Below, piece after piece: positions 57,350 to 64,000 of a stretch of 64,000 nucleotides of DNA (the first letter of the stretch is position 1; each line of letters starts with the position of its first letter). Below the pieces are notes generated by a model. That model saw only the letters and a program-made list of their open reading frames with translations. It was not told the DNA's origin and searched no databases. The DNA is from Prochlorococcus sp. AG-347-E23 (GTDB taxonomy: Bacteria; Cyanobacteriota; Cyanobacteriia; PCC-6307; Cyanobiaceae): NCBI GenBank assembly GCA_003281685.1, contig QCBH01000001.1:124001-188000 (forward strand), in the 5' to 3' direction. The translations under genes and the position numbers were made by a program.

Positions 57350-57474
57350 CAGGGAGACAACAAAATGTTTAATATTATTATTTTGTCACCTTAGGTCGAT
57401 CGGTATCTCACATTTTTAATTTATTAAGAATTTCATTTCCTAAGTTTTTCTAGGTCACACCCATTATTTTTCCT

Positions 57475-57548
<74 letters not shown>

Positions 57549-57560
57549 TATCTCTATGTT

Positions 57561-57633
57561 GGGGGTATAGCTCAGTTGGTAGAGCGCCTGCTTTGCAAGC
57601 AGGATGTCAGCGGTTCGAGTCCGCTTACCTCCA
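57561..57633 (+). tRNA. tRNA-Ala (anticodon TGC)
   Basis: A 73-base cloverleaf, 12 bases after tRNA-Ile. The acceptor GGGGGTA pairs with TACCTCC (one G-T), the anticodon loop TTTGCAA gives TGC, and the T arm is AGCGG TTCGAGT CCGCT. The tRNA-Ile/tRNA-Ala pair in this spacer is standard for cyanobacteria. Confidence 0.97.
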
Positions 57634-57764
57634 CTGATTACCACCTCTTCCATAATCTGTAGTAAGGAAATCTTTTGAGTTGTGATCAAATCCTGAACGA
57701 ATCTAGCTTCCTAATGAAATCATTAAGATGCTGGACTCATTGAATTATTTTCATTGTTTTCAGA

Positions 57765-57785
57765 GAACCTTGACAACTGCATAGA
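57765..57785 (+). other. 5' arm of the 23S rRNA processing stem
   Basis: GAACCTTGACAACTGCATAG (57765-57784) and the next A. It can pair with 60802-60822 downstream of 23S in 20 of 21 positions. The same stretch corresponds to the conserved box B/box A block of cyanobacterial spacers. Confidence 0.7.
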
Positions 57786-57889
57786 TTATTTTTAAAGACA
57801 ATAAGCATCTTTAATGATGCAGATTTATTATTTGTGCGAATGCATTAATAACAATTCTATTAAGCTGATGCTTCAATTATGAAGTTATT

Positions 57890-60764
<2,875 letters not shown>

Positions 60765-60801
60765 AATAAACTTAATTTATTGTTTTTAATTTATATGATT
60801 T

Positions 60802-60822
60802 TCTATGCAGTTCTCAAGGTTC
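60802..60822 (+). other. 3' arm of the 23S rRNA processing stem
   Basis: TCTATGCAGTTCTCAAGGTT and the next C, the reverse complement of 57765-57785 with a single C-C mismatch. It lies between 23S and 5S, six bases before the 5S start. Confidence 0.7.
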
Positions 60823-60828
60823 ACACTA

Positions 60829-60946
60829 TCCTGGTGTTCATGGCGATGTGGAACCACTCCGATCCATCTCGAACTCGGTTGTGAAACGCATCAGCGGCGA
60901 AAATATTTAGGGGGTAGCCCCTTGAGAAAATAGCTCAATGCCAGGT
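60829..60946 (+). rRNA. rrf: 5S ribosomal RNA
   Basis: About 118 bases. It begins TCCTGGTGTTCATGGCGATG and ends TGCCAGG, which pairs with the start CCTGG. The internal GAACTCGGTTGTGAAACGCA block is typical. It is the last gene of the rRNA operon. Confidence 0.95.
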
Positions 60947-60956
60947 AAAAATATTT

Positions 60957-60991
60957 AAAAGGGTTTACTCTTCTTGAGTAGGCCCTTTTTT
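60957..60991 (+). terminator. rRNA operon terminator
   Basis: AAAAGGGTTTACTC (60957-60970) pairs with GAGTAGGCCCTTTT (60976-60989) around loop TTCTT; two of the 14 pairs are G-U wobbles, which work only in plus-strand RNA. The T-run continues to 60991. It overlaps the stop codon of the convergent mutM gene by two bases. Confidence 0.88.
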
Positions 60992-61868
60992 ATTTTTGGC
61001 ATTTAGGACACCAATGGGTACTTCTTCCAGTAATTTTTTGTCTTTCAATTAAATTTCCACATTTACGACATTCTTTTCCAGTTCTTCTATAGACATTTGT
61101 CTGTAAACCAAAATTTCCATTCTCTCCTTCCAGGTCCCTAAAATCGCTAAATGTCGTTCCCCCAGAGCCTATACTTTTTTTTAATACAGTTACGATTGAT
61201 TCTTTGAGCTTGATTAACTCATTCTTCTTTATTGTTCGAGCTTCCCTAAAAGGTAAGATGCCAGCAGAGTATAAACTTTCATCAGCATAAATATTACCTA
61301 TACCTGCCACTATTGTTTGATCTAATAAGATAGCTTTTATAGATTTTGTTCTTTTTGAAATCACTTTCTTAAGGTAATTTGCATTAAAGTCTTTAGAGAA
61401 TGGTTCTGGTCCTAATGAACCTAATCCTTTAATTATTTTGTTAAGCGATAGGCCTTTATTAATCCACCACATTTGACCAAAACTTCTTACGTCAATGTAC
61501 CTAAGCTCATTATTATTTTTATCGAAAAATCTTATTCTTGTATGTTTACAAGGATGAGTTGAGTTTTCAATAAATTTAAAATATCCCGTCATTCTTAGAT
61601 GAACTACAAGAAATCCGTTATTTTGTGAATTTTCTAGATCAAATTTTGTATTCTCATTTTGGACTTCCTTTAATTGAGCTATTAAATATTTTCCTCTTCT
61701 ATCCCATTTATAAATAAGTGAGTTTCGAAGTCCTTTAATGAAATCTTTTTTGTTTGATGGGAATGCAACAGTTGAATTCCTACAAACTTCTACTTTTTTA
61801 ATAATAAAGTTATTAAGTTTTTGCTCTAAACCTCTACGAATAGTTTCTACTTCAGGTAATTCAGGCAA
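60990..61868 (-). CDS. mutM: Formamidopyrimidine-DNA glycosylase
   Basis: A 292-residue repair enzyme that removes 8-oxoguanine and ring-opened purines. The N-terminus is [15 protein letters not shown] after the initiator, so the mature N-terminal proline that does the chemistry is present. The helix-two-turn-helix segment [17 protein letters not shown] and the C-terminal zinc finger [20 protein letters not shown] followed by CPKC are complete. The start is TTG at 61866-61868, demanded by the conserved proline. It starts four bases after the psaE stop on the same strand. Confidence 0.96.
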   Translation of the reverse strand: MPELPEVETIRRGLEQKLNNFIIKKVEVCRNSTVAFPSNKKDFIKGLRNSLIYKWDRRGKYLIAQLKEVQNENTKFDLENSQNNGFLVVHLRMTGYFKFIENSTHPCKHTRIRFFDKNNNELRYIDVRSFGQMWWINKGLSLNKIIKGLGSLGPEPFSKDFNANYLKKVISKRTKSIKAILLDQTIVAGIGNIYADESLYSAGILPFREARTIKKNELIKLKESIVTVLKKSIGSGGTTFSDFRDLEGENGNFGLQTNVYRRTGKECRKCGNLIERQKITGRSTHWCPKCQK

Positions 61869-61872
61869 TTAT

Positions 61873-62082
61873 TTAAGCTTTCTCTAATTCACTTTCAGCG
61901 AAATTATTTGTATTTGCTCCACCATCAGTTCCGCTTATCCCAGCGTAATTTACTTTATCGAATCTTACTACACAGTTATATTTAATACCTGATGTATCAA
62001 CTGAAGCAACTTTACCTATTTCATTGTACCAATATGATTCTGGTCTTTTTACTCTTACGAGATCTCCTCTTGAAATTGCCAT
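61873..62082 (-). CDS. psaE: Photosystem I reaction centre subunit PsaE
   Basis: A 69-residue SH3-like stromal subunit of PSI, which helps ferredoxin docking and cyclic flow. The sequence [20 protein letters not shown], then [20 protein letters not shown] and [20 protein letters not shown], is the conserved PsaE fold. It is four bases upstream of mutM, an unusual operon partner kept by simple adjacency. The spacer to the upstream LysM gene is 71 bases. Confidence 0.97.
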   Translation of the reverse strand: MAISRGDLVRVKRPESYWYNEIGKVASVDTSGIKYNCVVRFDKVNYAGISGTDGGANTNNFAESELEKA

Positions 62083-62153
62083 TACTATTAATTTAACTTT
62101 TTGTAGAATAACCCATCATTAATATTCTTAGACAAATTATTCACACATATTAA

Positions 62154-62933
62154 TTAAAAGTTTAAACAAAAATCATTTATTAAATTATTTTCGAATTCTT
62201 CATTAGCAGGCTTACTTCCCATCCATTTCCTACCAGGTATTCTTACATCTAATTCATTTGTATCACAATCGATTGAAAGAATAAGTTTTTTATTTTCTTG
62301 ATTTAGTACGTTTAAAACTTTTCTACCTTTAATATCTTTATATGATTTACTTTGGATAATTATAGGACCATAAATCTTTTTATCTAACTCAAGTGATTCA
62401 TTATTTTTTTTATTTTCAGTTTTTTCATAATTTTCTGAATTAGTTGTGTTCTTTTTTCTTAGAATGAGCTTTTGATCAACTTTTATTGAATCAGGATTAT
62501 TGAGATTATTAATCTCTATCAGATCGATTACTTTTAAATCATATTTGTTTGATATCTCAGTAAGATTTTCACCAGTTTGAACAATATGATAATTATTTAT
62601 GAAATCAGATTGTTTTGTAAGATTTTCAGAAGATTTGGAAATAATAAGATTTTGGCCAACAAAAATATAATTTTCGTCTTTTAAGTTATTCAATTTAATA
62701 ATTAAGTCTTTGTTTATCGAATAGAATTTTGAAATACTTGATATCGTATCTCCACTTTTAACAATATGAATTTTTTTTATTTCAGTTTTTTCTTCAGTAA
62801 TTGATTCTTTTTTAGCAATATTCTCAATTCTATTTTTTGGTGAAAATATTTTTTCTTCTGATTTTATCAATGAGTGATTAAACAAATTAATAAATATGGC
62901 AATTACTAAAAATGCAAATTTCATAAAACTCAC
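62154..62933 (-). CDS. LysM-domain exported protein
   Basis: A 259-residue protein. An N-terminal signal peptide (KFAFLVIAIFINLFNHSLIKS, about residues 5-25) is followed by two LysM repeats, IHIVKSGDTISSISKFYSIN at about 55-100 and YHIVQTGENLTEISNKYDLK at about 115-160. LysM binds peptidoglycan. The C-terminal 90 residues (ILSIDCDTNELDVRIPGRKW) lack a recognised catalytic domain and have two cysteines, one near the end. It may be a cell-wall-binding factor; no peptidase motif is seen. Confidence 0.88.
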   Translation of the reverse strand: MSFMKFAFLVIAIFINLFNHSLIKSEEKIFSPKNRIENIAKKESITEEKTEIKKIHIVKSGDTISSISKFYSINKDLIIKLNNLKDENYIFVGQNLIISKSSENLTKQSDFINNYHIVQTGENLTEISNKYDLKVIDLIEINNLNNPDSIKVDQKLILRKKNTTNSENYEKTENKKNNESLELDKKIYGPIIIQSKSYKDIKGRKVLNVLNQENKKLILSIDCDTNELDVRIPGRKWMGSKPANEEFENNLINDFCLNF

Positions 62934-62996
62934 TTTTTATTTAAAGATAATCTTTAAATTTAAAATCGCTAGTTTTTTGAAAACAATTTAAGTAAT

Positions 62997-64000
62997 TTAG
63001 ATCTGAAAAATAAACTTTAAAAATTTCTTTACTCTTTCGTAGGGAGGATACCGCAGATTTGAATCAAATAAAAAACCTTTAAAAGTAATAGATTTTTGAT
63101 TTGAAAAATTGCGAAAACCCTCTTCTCCATGAAATTTACCAATACCACTTTGCCCAACGCCTCCAAACGGCAAATTTGGAATAAGGACTGGTAACATCAC
63201 ATCATTTATACAAATTGTTCCTGAGCTGGTTACTTTTGAAATGTGATTATGGATTTTTTTATTGCCTCCAAATAAGTAGATTGCTAAAGGTTTTGATGTT
63301 TGACTAATTTGTTTTAAAGCTGATTCCTTATCATTGATTCCAATTACTGGAAGTAGTGAACTGAATAGTTCTTTATGTAAAATATCTGTTTCATTTAATT
63401 TATTTCTCAAGATTGTAGGAGATATTTTCAACTTTTTTTTACTATAAGTCCCCCCAAATAAAATTCTTTTTTCTTTTTTATATTTTTTGAGAATTTCTAC
63501 AGTTGAAGTAAATTGCTTTTTCTCTAATTTTGATAAGTTTTCGGAAATAATTGGATTATCTCCATAAAAACTTACTATGCATTTCTTTAATTTTTCTATA
63601 AAAATAGTTTCAATTTCTTTATCTACAAAGATATGATTTGGAGCCATGCAGGATTGACCAGAATTAAAAAATTTTCCCCAAATAATTCTTTTAGCGGCCA
63701 CTTCTAAATTTGCATTGTTGAAAATAATTACTGGATTTGTTCCGCTTAACTCAAGAGTCAATGGAGTTAAGTTTTTTGAAGCTAATTTCATTATAGATTT
63801 TCCAGTTTCAGTACTTCCTGTAAAAAATATGTGATCAAAATTTTGTTCAATTAATTTTATGGATTGTTTATAGTCACCCTCTACTGTCATTAGGACATCT
63901 TTACGGAAATATTTGGAAGTAAGTTTTTTAATAAGTTTTGAAGTCGCAGGACATTTCTCTGATGGTTTTATAACTGCAGTATTTCCTGCTGAGAAAATAT
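62997..64000 (-). CDS. Aldehyde dehydrogenase, C-terminal part
   Basis: A reading frame that is open to the right edge of the window, so the N-terminus is missing. The visible 334 residues contain the NAD-binding block GNTAVIKPSEKCPATSKLI, ILFTGSTETGK, the catalytic-glutamate region LTLELSGTNPVIIF and the catalytic cysteine in FFNSGQSCMAPNHIFV. NLPFGGVGQSGIGKFHGEEG is the C-terminal family block. The fold is that of class-3-like fatty aldehyde dehydrogenases, such as the cyanobacterial enzyme that oxidises fatty aldehydes; the substrate is inferred. The 3' end is normal, with a hydrophobic-basic tail. Confidence 0.93.
   Translation of the reverse strand, partial: IFSAGNTAVIKPSEKCPATSKLIKKLTSKYFRKDVLMTVEGDYKQSIKLIEQNFDHIFFTGSTETGKSIMKLASKNLTPLTLELSGTNPVIIFNNANLEVAAKRIIWGKFFNSGQSCMAPNHIFVDKEIETIFIEKLKKCIVSFYGDNPIISENLSKLEKKQFTSTVEILKKYKKEKRILFGGTYSKKKLKISPTILRNKLNETDILHKELFSSLLPVIGINDKESALKQISQTSKPLAIYLFGGNKKIHNHISKVTSSGTICINDVMLPVLIPNLPFGGVGQSGIGKFHGEEGFRNFSNQKSITFKGFLFDSNLRYPPYERVKKFLKFIFQI

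Overview
This window is a stretch of core chromosome from a marine picocyanobacterium, almost certainly a high-light-adapted Prochlorococcus. The reasons are the very low G+C of the protein genes, the dense cyanobacterial photosynthesis gene set (psbK, psbEFLJ, psbB, psbT, psbM, petBD, psaE, chlD, ndhCKJ), genes packed with gaps of a few bases, and a relic phycoerythrin beta gene with its lyase cpeS but no alpha subunit nearby. I see no integrase, transposase, phage gene, insertion sequence or CRISPR array. The window looks like conserved backbone, not a genomic island.

Layout. Positions 1-7.3 kb: purH (partial), an esterase, a DUF3155 protein, a sensor kinase of the Hik2/CSK kind, cobS, tgt, psbK, an NAD-dependent oxidoreductase and a CNNM/CBS membrane protein, then tRNA-Met. 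7.5-20 kb: housekeeping metabolism and repair, namely pyrE, a YgfZ-like protein, a RecB-like nuclease, a phosphohexomutase, rdgB, a carotenoid oxygenase, hisB, fabI, a thioredoxin-fold protein, a DegT aminotransferase, photolyase, a NUDIX hydrolase and folK. 20-25.4 kb: chlD, an MCE/ABC lipid-transport pair and a CofD-like protein. 25.4-29.4 kb: ndhCKJ, then rubA, ycf48 and psbEFLJ, which together cover assembly of the photosystem II reaction centre. 29.4-36.4 kb: mtnP, an oxidoreductase-SelD fusion, a tRNA nucleotidyltransferase-family gene and a UvrD-type helicase. 36.4-39.3 kb: cpeB, cpeS, an unrecognised 59-residue gene, a DedA/TVP38 membrane protein, an unknown secreted protein and tRNA-Phe.

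39.4-48 kb: an FGGY sugar kinase, metK, rpsA, nrdR, psbT, psbB, a ferredoxin, psbM, prmC, tsaC, a 55-residue membrane peptide and tRNA-Thr. 48-55.3 kb: minCDE, an HD phosphohydrolase, a C-terminal processing protease, petBD and a neutral invertase. 55.3-61 kb: a complete rRNA operon (16S, tRNA-Ile, tRNA-Ala, 23S, 5S) with a strong terminator. 61-64 kb: mutM, psaE, a LysM protein and a partial aldehyde dehydrogenase.

The genes serve mainly light harvesting and electron transport (PSII core and assembly, cytochrome b6f, NDH-1, PSI peripheral subunit), chlorophyll and cobalamin synthesis, nucleotide and methionine metabolism, and translation. I found no clear new multi-gene system. The points that most deserve a second look are the 59-residue gene overlapping cpeS, the one-chromophore CpeB, the oxidoreductase-SelD fusion, the RecB-like protein joining an apparent iron-sulfur nuclease to a DEDD exonuclease, the ferredoxin with unusual cysteine spacing, and the long stem that closes around 23S rRNA. 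All calls are from reading the sequence. No database search was run.
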